64,000 bases of DNA from Acidiferrimicrobium sp. IK. GTDB lineage: Bacteria; Actinomycetota; Acidimicrobiia; Acidimicrobiales; Palsa-688. This document shows, one piece after another, positions 49,223-58,431 of this stretch; the stretch's first letter is position 1; each line of letters begins with the position of its first letter. The stretch spans positions 30,926-94,925 of the forward strand of contig NZ_JAIMCB010000016.1 of assembly GCF_025499425.1 (NCBI RefSeq). Reading direction: 5' to 3'. The position numbers were made by a program, and so were the translations under genes. A model generated the notes under the pieces. It did not search any database, had not been told where the DNA came from, and saw only the letters and a program-made list of their open reading frames with translations.

Positions 49223-50401
49223 ATGATCAGCGTCGAGGAGCTACGGGCCGAGGCCCGATCCTGGCTCGAGGACCACTGGCCGCGACGCGACCCCGCGTCC
49301 GACGACGAACGAGAGGACACCATCGCCCGTGTCGGCGGCGACCACGAGGGGTTCGTGGCCCGGGCCCGGGCGTTCCAGCAGCAGTTGGCGGCCGCCGGCC
49401 TGGTCGGCATTGCCATCCCCGAGGAGTACGGCGGGCGCGGCCTGACCCCCTCCCATGCGCAGGCGCTGGCCGCCGAGCTGTCCGACTTCGACTGCCCCTC
49501 GCTGCGCCCCCTCGGCATCGGTCTCGGACTGGTCGCGCCGACGGTGCTGCGCTTCGGCTCCGAGGAGCAGAAGGCCCGTTACCTCCCTCCCCTGCTCGCA
49601 GGCAAGGAGCAGTGGTGCCAGCTGTTCTCCGAGCCCGGCGCCGGGTCCGACCTGGCGGCGCTGCGCACCAAAGCGGTGCGCGACGGCGACTCGTGGGTCC
49701 TCGAGGGACAAAAGGTTTGGTCCTCCTACGCCGCCGACGCCGACTTCGGCATCGTCCTCGCGCGCACCGACCTCGAGGCGACCAAGCCGCAGGCGGGTCT
49801 GAGCATGTTCATCCTCGACATGCACTCCCGAGGTGTGGAGGTCCGGCCGCTCACCGACATCGCCGGCGGACGGCACTTCAACGAGGTATGGCTGGACCAA
49901 GCCACCGTCGCGCACCACGAGGTCTTGGGCCGCTTGCACGGCGGGTGGGACGTCGCCAATGGAACGCTCGGCGGCGAGCGCGGCGGCTACCTGGGCGGCT
50001 CGGGCGGCGGGCGGCGGCGCCGTCAGGCCGTGGCAGCACTCTCCACCAGGCGGGATGATCCAGTGGCCCGCCAAGAGGCGGTGCGCCTGATCGCGGCGGA
50101 GCGGATCCTCGAGTGGTTGGGGGACCGCATCAAGGTGGGCGCGGTGGCGGGCGGCCACCCGGCGGCCGGCTCGCTGATGAAGGTCGCCGCCGGCAACCTC
50201 GAGCAGGCATCCGCCGAGGCCATCGTCGGCTTCACGGGCCCGGCGGCGCAGGCATGGGAGGCGGGCGGCGAGGGCGAGCGGCCCGCGTTCGCGCTCGCTG
50301 CCAGTCGGCAGGCCACCATCGCCGGCGGCACCCACCAGATCCAACGCAACCTCCTCGCCGAGAGGGTGCTCGGCTTGCCACGCGAGCCCAGGCCTGCGTA
50401 G
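49223..50401 (+). CDS. Acyl-CoA dehydrogenase
   Basis: A 392-residue acyl-CoA dehydrogenase: GLVGIAIPEEYGGRGLTPSHAQ near the start, WCQLFSEPGAGSDLAALRTKAVRDGDSWVLEGQKVW for cofactor binding, and TIAGGTHQIQRNLLAERVLGLPREP at the end. The first dehydrogenase has DEIQ where this has HQIQ, so the two may not be equal in activity. ATG at 49223 follows GGAGGGGGAG; the adjacent GTG at 49220 is an alternative. First of three genes with the APH-like and SMP-30 genes. Confidence 0.87.
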   Translation: MISVEELRAEARSWLEDHWPRRDPASDDEREDTIARVGGDHEGFVARARAFQQQLAAAGLVGIAIPEEYGGRGLTPSHAQALAAELSDFDCPSLRPLGIGLGLVAPTVLRFGSEEQKARYLPPLLAGKEQWCQLFSEPGAGSDLAALRTKAVRDGDSWVLEGQKVWSSYAADADFGIVLARTDLEATKPQAGLSMFILDMHSRGVEVRPLTDIAGGRHFNEVWLDQATVAHHEVLGRLHGGWDVANGTLGGERGGYLGGSGGGRRRRQAVAALSTRRDDPVARQEAVRLIAAERILEWLGDRIKVGAVAGGHPAAGSLMKVAAGNLEQASAEAIVGFTGPAAQAWEAGGEGERPAFALAASRQATIAGGTHQIQRNLLAERVLGLPREPRPA

Positions 50402-50438
50402 GACCGATCGAGCCGGCAGAAAGCGCCAGGGAGCACAA

Positions 50439-51821
50439 ATGGGAGATCACTTGGAGAAATGGGTGGCCGAGGTCACAGGAGCACGCACCGCGACGCTCCT
50501 TCGGCGCCCGGGGGGCGGCCGCCACCAGGCGTTCGACGTGATCGTCGAGGACGGGGACGGCCGCACCCGGGAGCTGTTCCTACGGGCGGACGCCGGTGAC
50601 CCGCCGCCGTGGGAGCACTACACGCTGCGCCGGGAGTCGGCGATCTACACCGCCCTCGGGCCCACGCCGGTGCCGGTCCCCCAAGTCGTCGCTCTGCATC
50701 CGGAGCTGCCCGCCGCTGTGATGGAGAAGGTCGACGGTGTGGCCCGCTTCGCCGGTCTCGACCGGGCGGTGCAGCAGGAGATCCTGGACCACTTCGTGAC
50801 GGTGCTTGCAGCGCTCCACGAGTTGGACGCCACCCGGTTGGAGCTGCCCGGGGTTCTCCCCGCCGCGTCCGTGCGCGATGCAGTCGCCAACGAGATCGAC
50901 GTGTGGGAACGGCGGCTGGAGGACAGCGCCGGTCCCGAGCCGTTCCTCCTGGCGTGTATGCGCTGGCTCCGCGACCACAACCCCGACGTGGCAGACCCGC
51001 CGGCGCTCGTGCAGGGCGACACCGGTCCGGGCAACTTCCTCCATGACGGGCACCGGGTGACCGCCGTGCTGGACTGGGAGCTGGCACACCTTGGCGACCC
51101 GGTCGAGGACCTGGCGTGGCTTGCCACCCGCAACAGCCAGGAGCCGGTCCCCGACTTCGAGCGCTTCGTCGCCGACTACGAACGCCTTGCCGGTCCCGTC
51201 GACCGCGCCAGGCTCGCTTACCACATGGTGTTCGCCGAGGTCCGCATCGCCATCCTCGCCGCGGCGCGCGAGGCCGGCGCCCGGGATCTGCTGGGCGAGG
51301 TCGGCAACGGTCTGATCTACGGCGCCCTCCACAAGCGGCTCACCGTCGAGGCGCTGGCGGCGGCGACCGGGGTGACGCTGCCGCCTCTCGCCGCTCCTGC
51401 CGCGGCCGACGCCGAGACGCCCCAGACGATCCTCTACGACGCCGCCCTCGAGCAGTTGCGCCAGATCATCGTCCCCCACATCACCGACCCGTTCGCGGCC
51501 AGCCGGGCCAAGAGCCTGGCCCGGGTCCTCAAGTTCCTGCGGGGCATGGACTCGCACGGCGCGGCGTTCGCCGCCGAGGAGCTACGCGACATCGAGGCCC
51601 TCCTCGGCCATCCGGTGACCGACGCCGCCACCGGCCGCCTGGCACTGGTCGACGCAGTGCACGCCGGCACCTTGGACGCGTCGGCCCTCCTCCCGTCGGC
51701 CTGGGCCGCGGTCCGGCGGGAACACCTCGCCATGGGCGGGGCCATGGGCGTCCTGGCCAGCCGCCACCTGCCCGACCCCCGCGTCCCCGCCCCGCCGGCT
51801 ACGCCCGGGAATGAGGCCTGA
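50439..51821 (+). CDS. Aminoglycoside-phosphotransferase-like (APH) family protein
   Basis: A 460-residue protein with an APH/choline-kinase fold. The catalytic loop reads VQGDTGPGNFLHDG and the metal motif is TAVLDWELAHLGDP, so Asp and Asn are kept while the usual His of HGD is Gln. A C-terminal extension (from about residue 330, LEQLRQIIVPHITDPF) is not part of APH proper. Such proteins next to acyl-CoA dehydrogenases resemble ACAD10/11-type kinases that phosphorylate hydroxyacyl-CoAs, a role inferred here. ATG at 50439 is 37 bases after the dehydrogenase stop. Confidence 0.8.
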   Translation: MGDHLEKWVAEVTGARTATLLRRPGGGRHQAFDVIVEDGDGRTRELFLRADAGDPPPWEHYTLRRESAIYTALGPTPVPVPQVVALHPELPAAVMEKVDGVARFAGLDRAVQQEILDHFVTVLAALHELDATRLELPGVLPAASVRDAVANEIDVWERRLEDSAGPEPFLLACMRWLRDHNPDVADPPALVQGDTGPGNFLHDGHRVTAVLDWELAHLGDPVEDLAWLATRNSQEPVPDFERFVADYERLAGPVDRARLAYHMVFAEVRIAILAAAREAGARDLLGEVGNGLIYGALHKRLTVEALAAATGVTLPPLAAPAAADAETPQTILYDAALEQLRQIIVPHITDPFAASRAKSLARVLKFLRGMDSHGAAFAAEELRDIEALLGHPVTDAATGRLALVDAVHAGTLDASALLPSAWAAVRREHLAMGGAMGVLASRHLPDPRVPAPPATPGNEA

Positions 51822-51857
51822 GTTGCCCCTCGGACCAGTGACGAGGCGGGAGCGCTG

Positions 51858-52853
51858 ATGGCACCCGCCGGCGGCGGCTACCTGAGCGATGCCCACGTCG
51901 TCGCCGAAGGCTTGGCCTTCCCGGAAGGTCCGGTGGCCCTGCTCGACGGGTCCGTGCTGGTCGTCGAGATGCAGCGCGGCACCCTGACGAAGGTGCGACC
52001 CGACGGACGCACGGAGGTGGTGGCGGAACCCGGCGGAGGACCCAACGGTGCGGCGATCGGCCCCGACGGGGCGGCGTGGTTGTGCAACAACGGAGGATTT
52101 CCCTCCACCGGGAAGGGTCGCATCGAGCGGGTAGACCTCGCCCGCGGCTCGGTCGAGGTCGTGCTCACCGACGCGGGCGGCGAACCGCTGCGGGCCCCCA
52201 ACGACATCGTTTTCGACCGCACCGGGGGCTTCTGGTTCACCGACTACGGGGCCCACGGGCGGCGCCGGTCGGTGCCCGGCGGCATCTACTACGTGCCGGC
52301 CGGCGCCGATCAGGCGGAGGCGGTAGTCGAGTGCGGCCAGGCGGAGCCAGTGGCACGAGGGAGCGCGGTACGGGCTTTCGAGATGTGCTTCCCGGTCGCC
52401 GCCCCCAACGGCATCGGCCTCTCCCCTGACGGCACCCGCCTGTACTGGAGCGAGACCGAAACCCGCAGCGTCCAGCAGCGACGCCTGTCGGGTCCCGGGG
52501 TCTTGGCCCCGAGTGCCGGCAACACCGTAGCGACGGTGCTCCGGGGACAGCCGCTCGACACCGAGCAGCTGCTCGTCGGCCTGCCGGGCAACCGGTTGCT
52601 CGACTCCCTTGCGCTCGACGCAGAGGGCTACGTGGCGGTTGGAACCCTGCTCGACAGCGGCATCACCGTGGTGGCCCCCGACGGCACCTGGGAGCTGGCC
52701 CGACTCCCGGCCGCCTGTGCGGATCGCATGGTCACCAACATCTGCTTCGGCGGTCCCGACCGACGTACGGCCTGGGTCACCCTGTCAGAGACCGGCCGCC
52801 TGGTGAGCGCGACGTGGCCCCGTCCGGGCCTGGCGCTGGCCTTCGACGCCTGA
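51858..52853 (+). CDS. SMP-30/gluconolactonase-like beta-propeller protein
   Basis: A 331-residue six-bladed propeller type protein. Typical parts are GLAFPEGPVALLDGSVLVVEM, PNGAAIGPDGAAWLCNN, LRAPNDIVFDRTGGFWFTDYG, PNGIGLSPDGTRLYWSET and SLALDAEGYVAVGTL. Metal-binding Glu and Asn residues of the family fit these positions. It probably hydrolyses a lactone. ATG at 51858 follows GAGGCGGGAG. It ends 8 bases from the convergent ligase gene. Confidence 0.83.
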   Translation: MAPAGGGYLSDAHVVAEGLAFPEGPVALLDGSVLVVEMQRGTLTKVRPDGRTEVVAEPGGGPNGAAIGPDGAAWLCNNGGFPSTGKGRIERVDLARGSVEVVLTDAGGEPLRAPNDIVFDRTGGFWFTDYGAHGRRRSVPGGIYYVPAGADQAEAVVECGQAEPVARGSAVRAFEMCFPVAAPNGIGLSPDGTRLYWSETETRSVQQRRLSGPGVLAPSAGNTVATVLRGQPLDTEQLLVGLPGNRLLDSLALDAEGYVAVGTLLDSGITVVAPDGTWELARLPAACADRMVTNICFGGPDRRTAWVTLSETGRLVSATWPRPGLALAFDA

Positions 52854-52861
52854 TCCGCCCC

Positions 52862-54436
52862 CTACACCAGCCGCTCGGCCTGCGCCCAGTACTCGTCGCG
52901 GATCTTACGCTTGTAGAGCTTGCCGGCGTCGGTGCGCGGCAGGCTGGTCCGGAAGTCGACGCTTCGCGGGCACTTGTAGTGGGACAGGCGCTCCCGGACA
53001 TAGGCAATGAGCTCGGCGGCCAGTCCTTCGGACGCGCTGTACCCGGGCGCCGGCTCGACCACGGCCTTGATCTCCTCACCCCACTCGTCGCTCGGGACGC
53101 CGATGACCGCGACGTCGCCGACGGCCGGGTGGGAGAGGAGCGCGGCCTCGACTTCGGTCGGGTAGATGTTGACGCCACCCGAGATGATCATGTCCTTGGC
53201 CCGGTCGCGGATGAACAAGTAGCCGTCCTCGTCGAGCAGCCCAAGGTCACCGATGGTGAACATCCGGCCCCTGAACACCGACTGGGTGGCCTCGACCCCA
53301 CCCTCCCCGTGATATTCGAAGGGATCCCCGCCGGTCTCGATGAACACGTGCCCTACCTCGCCGGCGGGCAGCGGGTTGCCGTCGTCATCAAGGATGGCGA
53401 TCTTCACGCCCCGCACGGCACGGCCCACCGTGCCCGGCTTCTCGAGCCACCGGTAGGGCTTGGCGATCGTGGCGGCGCCCTCGGTACCGCCGTAGGTCTC
53501 CCAGATGACCGGCCCCCACCAGTCCATCATCTTCTGCTTGAGCGCCATCGGGCACGGGGCAGCCGAGTGGACCACAGCTTGGAGGTGGGAGTGGTCGTAC
53601 TTGTCCCTCACCTCTTGGGGGAGCTGGATCAGCCGGTGGAACATGGTTGGCACCATGTAGGCGGTAGTCACCTTGTCGCGGTCGATGGCGGCGAGCGTCG
53701 CCTCGGGATCGAAGCGGGGGAGGATCGACAAAGCCTGCCCGACGTTGAGCGCACCAATGTAGAAGGAGTGGGTCCCCACGTGGTGCATCGCCGCAGAAGC
53801 CAGATGGATCCCGCCCAATTGCTGGAAGTGGAACGCCCGTCCGAACAGGCTGGCGTTCGACGCCTCGGCCGAGGGGTCGCCCGGAGGGCGGGGCCGCCGG
53901 ATGCCCTTAGGCAGCCCGGTCGTGCCGGAGGTGAAGGAGAACACTGCACCCGAACGTCGATCCGACGGGAGGGTGCGGGGTTGGGCAGCAAGCGCAGACG
54001 CCAGGGGGGTGAATCCCTCCACATCGGGACCCGACGTGAAAGAACGGCTCGGGATAGCTCCGCTGGCCCGCAGCTTGGCGGCCAACGTGGCCAGCTCAGG
54101 CGTCGTGGTGTCGACCAGGAGCGCCGCGGCCCCCGCAGTGGAGAGGATTCCGACCACCTCGTCGGCGGACAGGTGATAGTTGAGGGGCAGGAAGTACCAC
54201 CCCGCCTCCTGGGTGGCCAGTGAAGCCCGGACGATGCCAATGTCATTGGCGGCGAGGACCGCTACGACGTCCCCGTCGACGAGACCGGCAGCCCGCAGGG
54301 CGTGGACCAGCTGGTGGGCATCGCCGGCGAGCTCCCCGTAGGTGCGGGTGCCACTCGGCGACGAGACCACTGCGGGTAGGTCCGGGTGGTCCTCGGCGAT
54401 CCACCAGAACCCCAAGCGTTGCGTATCGTCGGTCAT
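52862..54436 (-). CDS. Acyl-CoA synthetase (AMP-binding), FadD-like
   Basis: A 524-residue acyl-CoA ligase. The P-loop is SFTSGTTGLPKGIRRP, the A5 motif is WETYGGTEGA, the hinge region has GDLGLLDEDGYLFIRDRAKDMIISGGVNIYPTEVE, and PRTDAGKLYKRKIRD holds the catalytic Lys. It activates a carboxylic acid to CoA thioester at the entry to this pathway. A Pro-rich RPRPPGDPS loop after the P-loop is noteworthy. It is divergent from an enoyl-CoA hydratase, sharing operator E. Confidence 0.88.
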   Translation of the reverse strand: MTDDTQRLGFWWIAEDHPDLPAVVSSPSGTRTYGELAGDAHQLVHALRAAGLVDGDVVAVLAANDIGIVRASLATQEAGWYFLPLNYHLSADEVVGILSTAGAAALLVDTTTPELATLAAKLRASGAIPSRSFTSGPDVEGFTPLASALAAQPRTLPSDRRSGAVFSFTSGTTGLPKGIRRPRPPGDPSAEASNASLFGRAFHFQQLGGIHLASAAMHHVGTHSFYIGALNVGQALSILPRFDPEATLAAIDRDKVTTAYMVPTMFHRLIQLPQEVRDKYDHSHLQAVVHSAAPCPMALKQKMMDWWGPVIWETYGGTEGAATIAKPYRWLEKPGTVGRAVRGVKIAILDDDGNPLPAGEVGHVFIETGGDPFEYHGEGGVEATQSVFRGRMFTIGDLGLLDEDGYLFIRDRAKDMIISGGVNIYPTEVEAALLSHPAVGDVAVIGVPSDEWGEEIKAVVEPAPGYSASEGLAAELIAYVRERLSHYKCPRSVDFRTSLPRTDAGKLYKRKIRDEYWAQAERLV

Positions 54437-54458
54437 CGGTGGTGCTCCCTCCGAACGT

Positions 54459-54476
54459 TAATTCGCTAGCTATTAT
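54459..54476. promoter_or_regulatory. Regulon operator E, divergent promoter
   Basis: TAATTCG-CTAG-CTATTAT fits AAAATMG-N4-CKATTTT. It lies 22 bases from the ligase start and 42 from the enoyl-CoA hydratase start. Confidence 0.58.
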
Positions 54477-54518
54477 AGCCAGGTCGCGCCGGGACGACGG
54501 CGGACGGGGAGGACCCAC

Positions 54519-55382
54519 ATGACCGAGGCAGATACCGGCACCTCCGGCGCGGTGGATACGCCGATCACAACGATCAAGTCGATTGACACCGGCACCGACT
54601 TTCTCACCGCCGAGATCGGTGCCGACGGCGTCGGTGTCATCACGTTCAACCGGCCAGAGCGTCGCAACGCCCTCAACCCGGCGATGTACCCGGGGATCCA
54701 CGCCGCCCTCGACGCCTTTGCCGCCGACTCGGATGTCGGCTGCGTGATGCTCACCGGCGCCGGTAGCGCGTTCTGCGCCGGCGGGGACGTGCGCGACGGC
54801 TCCGCCCAGCGAAGCGCGCGGCGGCCGTCATACGAGGAGCGCGTCGACCAGCTGTCGGCCTGGACGTCGGTCGTCCCGCGCCTGGCAGCCCATCCTCAGA
54901 TCGTGCTCGCCGCCCTTCCGGGGCCGGCTGTAGGCGCCGGCATGGCACTGGCCCTGGCCTGCGATCTTCGCATCGCTGCCCGCTCCGCCACCCTGGTCCC
55001 AGGGTGGGGGAAACTCGCCCTCGCCGGCGACTTCGGCGGCCCTTGGTTCCTCACCCGCCTGCTCGGCCCGGCCCGGGCCCTCGAGTGGCTCGTGGACGGC
55101 CGGTCGATGCCGGCCGAGGAGGCCCTCGGCGCCGGCCTGCTCAACCGGATCAGCGGCGACGCCGACCTGGCGGCCGACGCCCGGTCGTGGGCGGCGGACA
55201 TCGCAGCGGGGCCGACGCTGACCTGGCGGTACGTGAAGGCCAACGTGAGCAACGCGACGAGGCTGGATCTCGCCGACGCGCTACCGCTGGAGATCGCCAA
55301 CATGGTGCGCAGCTCCTCCACCCACCAGCACGGAGAGGCTGTCCGGGCGTGGGCGGAGAAACGCACCCCGAAGTACCGCTGA
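54519..55382 (+). CDS. Enoyl-CoA hydratase/isomerase family protein
   Basis: A 287-residue crotonase. After a 30-residue Thr/Asp-rich start it has VGVITFNRPERRNALNPAMY, GSAFCAGGDVRDGSAQRSAR (first oxyanion loop) and AALPGPAVGAGMALALACDLRIAARSATLVPGW. Its GKLALAGDFGGPWFLTRLLG segment is the substrate helix region. ATG at 54519 is 39 bases after the shared regulatory stretch. It converges with a CaiB gene 10 bases away. Confidence 0.86.
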   Translation: MTEADTGTSGAVDTPITTIKSIDTGTDFLTAEIGADGVGVITFNRPERRNALNPAMYPGIHAALDAFAADSDVGCVMLTGAGSAFCAGGDVRDGSAQRSARRPSYEERVDQLSAWTSVVPRLAAHPQIVLAALPGPAVGAGMALALACDLRIAARSATLVPGWGKLALAGDFGGPWFLTRLLGPARALEWLVDGRSMPAEEALGAGLLNRISGDADLAADARSWAADIAAGPTLTWRYVKANVSNATRLDLADALPLEIANMVRSSSTHQHGEAVRAWAEKRTPKYR

Positions 55383-55392
55383 GCGGCCGCGG

Positions 55393-56604
55393 CTACCCGA
55401 GCGCCTTGGCGGCATGCAGCTCCGCGATCTGCTCCCAGTCGTAGCCGGCCTCGAGCAGGATCTCCTCGGTGTGCTGACCGGCCTCCGGCGCAGCCGCCCG
55501 CGGCGCCGACGGGACCTCGTCGAACTGGATCGGGGCGGCCGGCAGCCTGAAGGTGGTGCCGTCGGCAGCGGAGACCTCGGGCAGATAGCCGTTGGCCGCC
55601 GCCTGGGGGTGGTCGTGGACCTCCAGCGCGTTGATGACCGGGGCCCACACTCCGCTAAACCCCTCGAAGCGCTGTATCCACTCGCTGAGCGGGCGACTGG
55701 CAAAAGCCTTGTCCATCTCCCCCACGCACTCCTTGATGTGCTGGCGCCGGACGGTGGCATCAGCGAAGCGAGGGTCGTCGATCATGTCCGGGCGCTCGAT
55801 GACCCGGCACACCTCAGCCCAGAACCGGTCGGCCTGGAGGCACACCAGGTACAGCCAGCGGCCGTCGCCGGCGCGATACGAGTTGGTCAGCGGGTTGCCC
55901 GGTTGGGTTCGGTCGGCGTGGGACCCCGACAACGGCGTGTACGGAGCGGAGGTGATGTCAGGTGCCATCGTCCACCACCCGGTCGCGAGGAGCGAGACGT
56001 CGACAACGGCCGCCTCGCCGTGGCGCTCACGATGGAACAGGGCGGTGGAGATCGCGCCGGCGATGGTGTTGGCCCCTTGGAGGTCGAAGAAGGCAGCCGG
56101 TTGGGCCGGCGGCGGTCCGTCGGTCTCCGGGTCGTTCAACTTGTCGGCCAGGCCGCTACTGGCCCAGCCGGCGGCGAGGTCGTAGCCGCCAACGTTGCGC
56201 ATCGGGCCCTTCGGGCCCCACCCGCTGCCACGGACGTATATGAGGTTGGGGTTGGCAGCCCTCAGGTCGTCGACGTCGACGCCGAGGCGCTCCCGGACCG
56301 CCGGCAGGTAGCTCGTGAGGAAGACATCCGCGCTAGCCACGACCTTCTTGAGGACCTCCCGCCCGGCCTCGGTCTGCAAGTCGATGGTCATGGACCGCTT
56401 ACCCCGGTTGGGGATCTCGAGGAAAGGGTTGGGTCCCGACGTTCCGAAGTTGAGCAGGTTTTGGAGAGCCCGCTGCGGGTCCCCGCCCGGGGGCTCCACC
56501 TTGATGACGTCCGCGCCCAGGTCGGCTAGGAACGCCCCTGCAGCCGGGACGAAGGTCCACCCGGCCAGCTCGACGATGCGCACTCCAGACAACGGTGCGG
56601 TCAC
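55393..56604 (-). CDS. CaiB/BaiF CoA-transferase
   Basis: A 403-residue family III CoA-transferase: SGVRIVELAGWTFVPAAGAFLADLGADVIKVEPPGGDP, RGKRSMTIDLQTEAGREVLKKVVASADVFLTSY, YVRGSGWGPKGPMRNVGGYDLAAGWASSG with the active-site Asp in GYDLA, and LYLVCLQADRFWAEVCRVIERPDM. It could be an alpha-methylacyl-CoA racemase or CoA-transferase; sequence alone does not decide. GTG at 56604. Its upstream region carries operator F. Confidence 0.87.
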   Translation of the reverse strand: MTAPLSGVRIVELAGWTFVPAAGAFLADLGADVIKVEPPGGDPQRALQNLLNFGTSGPNPFLEIPNRGKRSMTIDLQTEAGREVLKKVVASADVFLTSYLPAVRERLGVDVDDLRAANPNLIYVRGSGWGPKGPMRNVGGYDLAAGWASSGLADKLNDPETDGPPPAQPAAFFDLQGANTIAGAISTALFHRERHGEAAVVDVSLLATGWWTMAPDITSAPYTPLSGSHADRTQPGNPLTNSYRAGDGRWLYLVCLQADRFWAEVCRVIERPDMIDDPRFADATVRRQHIKECVGEMDKAFASRPLSEWIQRFEGFSGVWAPVINALEVHDHPQAAANGYLPEVSAADGTTFRLPAAPIQFDEVPSAPRAAAPEAGQHTEEILLEAGYDWEQIAELHAAKALG

Positions 56605-56659
56605 AACAGCCTCCCCATGTTCGACCCCGTCCGCATGCCACCACGCACAGGGTTTCCGA

Positions 56660-56677
56660 AAATTCGACAGCTACTTT
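56660..56677. promoter_or_regulatory. Regulon operator F, before the CaiB gene
   Basis: AAATTCG-ACAG-CTACTTT fits the shared palindrome. It lies 55 bases upstream of the CaiB start, in the gap after the GntR gene. Confidence 0.58.
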
Positions 56678-56725
56678 AGCGCGAGGCGTGCGCCCCGGGG
56701 CCTGGCGGACGCCGGCCTCGCCGCT

Positions 56726-57553
56726 TCAGATGAACCTGATCGGCCTGTCGACATCCGCCCTGGAGTACTTGGAGATGTAGGCCAGCTGCGCCCGCCAGTG
56801 GGCCTCCGCGGCGACTCCGTCGCCCTGCTCGACGAGGCGGACCAACTTCCGGTAAGAGCGCACTGCCCGGTCGAAACGGGCCTGGTCGCTCGCCAGGCTG
56901 GCCCACGAGTAGTACTCGGCACGCAGCTCGTGGAGCAGGCGGGAGATCGTCGCCAGGGTGGTGTTGCCGGCCCTGGCCACAACCGCTTCGTGCAGCTCGG
57001 TGGCCGCGGCACCGAAGGCCTGACGGTCGAAGTTGCGGGCCGCGGCAGCCGCCCGGTCCACCACTGCGCTGAGCGCGGCGACGTCCTCGTCGGTGTGGTG
57101 GTCGGCCAGGCGGCCGGCCAGCGCCGGCTCGATGAGCTGGCTGGCCGCGTCCAAGTCGGCGTAGGTGACACGCTGCAGCTGGAGGGTCAGGGCTAGGGCC
57201 TGGGCCAGGTGGTCCACCTTCGGGTGGGTCACCCGACCTCCGCCCTGCCGGCCCCGCCGCACCTCGATGAGCCCCTGGGACTCGAGGATCCGCAGGCCCT
57301 CACGCACGGTTGTGCGGGCCAGGCCCAATCGGGTCATCAGCTCGTCCTCGGGCGGCAGCCGGTCACCCGGCTGTAGTTCGCCGCGAGCGATCCTGCTCCG
57401 CAGGTCCCGCGCGACCTGCTCTCCCGATTTGAGGCTCTCCCCGTTGGTGTCGCGCAGCTCGCTCACGGGGCCGTCGGCCACCCTCGACTGCGCTGGGCTC
57501 TCGGCATCCCGACATCCTTCCCGAAGTGTCCCCGGGCCAACGGTGCCCGTCAC
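56726..57553 (-). CDS. GntR family regulator, FadR subgroup
   Basis: A 275-residue regulator. The winged helix (about 45-112) reads QVARDLRSRIARGELQPGDRLPPEDELMTRLGLARTTVREGLRILESQGLIEVRRGRQGG. The C-terminal FCD ligand domain includes the helical ASQLIEPALAGRLADH, LHEAVVARAGNTTL and AEAHWRAQLAYISKY with metal-binding His. It may sense a carboxylate or acyl-CoA. Start could be internal since the first 40 residues are not conserved. Located between the CaiB gene and the divergent SDR gene. Confidence 0.84.
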   Translation of the reverse strand: MTGTVGPGTLREGCRDAESPAQSRVADGPVSELRDTNGESLKSGEQVARDLRSRIARGELQPGDRLPPEDELMTRLGLARTTVREGLRILESQGLIEVRRGRQGGGRVTHPKVDHLAQALALTLQLQRVTYADLDAASQLIEPALAGRLADHHTDEDVAALSAVVDRAAAAARNFDRQAFGAAATELHEAVVARAGNTTLATISRLLHELRAEYYSWASLASDQARFDRAVRSYRKLVRLVEQGDGVAAEAHWRAQLAYISKYSRADVDRPIRFI

Positions 57554-57666
57554 GGACGCATGGTAGACCAGCCTTCCAGATACTCAACGGTGACTTCGAC
57601 AGGCGGTGAACGAGCGGATGGCCCCCGCTCCGTAACCCCAAACTCGCTGCCGGATAACCTCCGGGC

Positions 57667-58431
57667 ATGGAGATCAACGGGAAAGTCGCGGTCGTCGTCG
57701 GCGGAGGGTCGGGCATGGCTCGGGCGTCGGCAGAGCTCCTGGCGTCGAAAGGCGCGACGGTTGCCATCGTCGATCTACCTTCCTCTGCCGGCAAGGAGGT
57801 GGCCGAGGCCATCGGCGGCACGACGAGCTTCCACCCTCTCGACATCACCGACGCCGACGCCACCGAGGCGACCCTCCAAGAGGTCGTCGACACCCACGGA
57901 GCCCTGCACGTCGCGGTCAACACAGCGGGCGGCGGGATCGGCAAACGGACTCTTTCCAAGGACGGCCCGCACGACCTCGAGAGCTTCCGCATGGTGGTTG
58001 AGCTCAACTTGGTCAGCACATTCAACCTCAACCGGCTCGAAGCCTGGCACATGAGCAAAAACGAGCCAGAGGATGGCGAACGGGGCGTGATCATCGACAC
58101 GGCGTCGATCGCTGCCTTCGAGGGCCAGATCGGCCAGGTCGCCTACAGCGCCTCCAAGGCCGGCATCGCTGGCATGATGCTGGTGATGGCCCGGGACCTC
58201 GGCTCTGTCGGCATCCGGGTCAACGCCATCGCCCCCAGCCTGTTTGAGACCGGCGCGGTCAAGGGCGTGCCCGACGAGATGAAGGCCAAGCTGACCGAGG
58301 GGGCCGCCTTCCCCCACCGAATGGGCCGTCCCGGCGAGTACGCCAAGCTGGTGGCCGCCATAGTCGACAACCCGATGCTCAACGGGGGCACCATCCGCCT
58401 CGATGCCGGCCAGCGCTTCAGTCCCCGCTGA
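57667..58431 (+). CDS. SDR, 3-hydroxyacyl-CoA dehydrogenase type 2-like
   Basis: A 254-residue SDR resembling 3-hydroxyacyl-CoA dehydrogenase type 2: VVVGGGSGMARASAELLASKGATVAIVDLPSSAG near the start, NTAGGG, TASIAAFEGQIGQVAYSASK with catalytic Tyr160 and Lys164, and ARDLGSVGIRVNAIAPSLFET. ATG at 57667. It would oxidise a 3-hydroxyacyl-CoA to the ketone, completing the beta-oxidation set here. It overlaps the convergent ABC ATPase gene by 14 bases at the stop. Confidence 0.88.
   Translation: MEINGKVAVVVGGGSGMARASAELLASKGATVAIVDLPSSAGKEVAEAIGGTTSFHPLDITDADATEATLQEVVDTHGALHVAVNTAGGGIGKRTLSKDGPHDLESFRMVVELNLVSTFNLNRLEAWHMSKNEPEDGERGVIIDTASIAAFEGQIGQVAYSASKAGIAGMMLVMARDLGSVGIRVNAIAPSLFETGAVKGVPDEMKAKLTEGAAFPHRMGRPGEYAKLVAAIVDNPMLNGGTIRLDAGQRFSPR

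Noticed and set aside
50439..51821. Aminoglycoside resistance gene
   Set aside because: The APH fold is present, but the protein is an acyl-CoA-dehydrogenase-linked form with QGD in place of HGD and a long tail, and sits in a catabolic operon.
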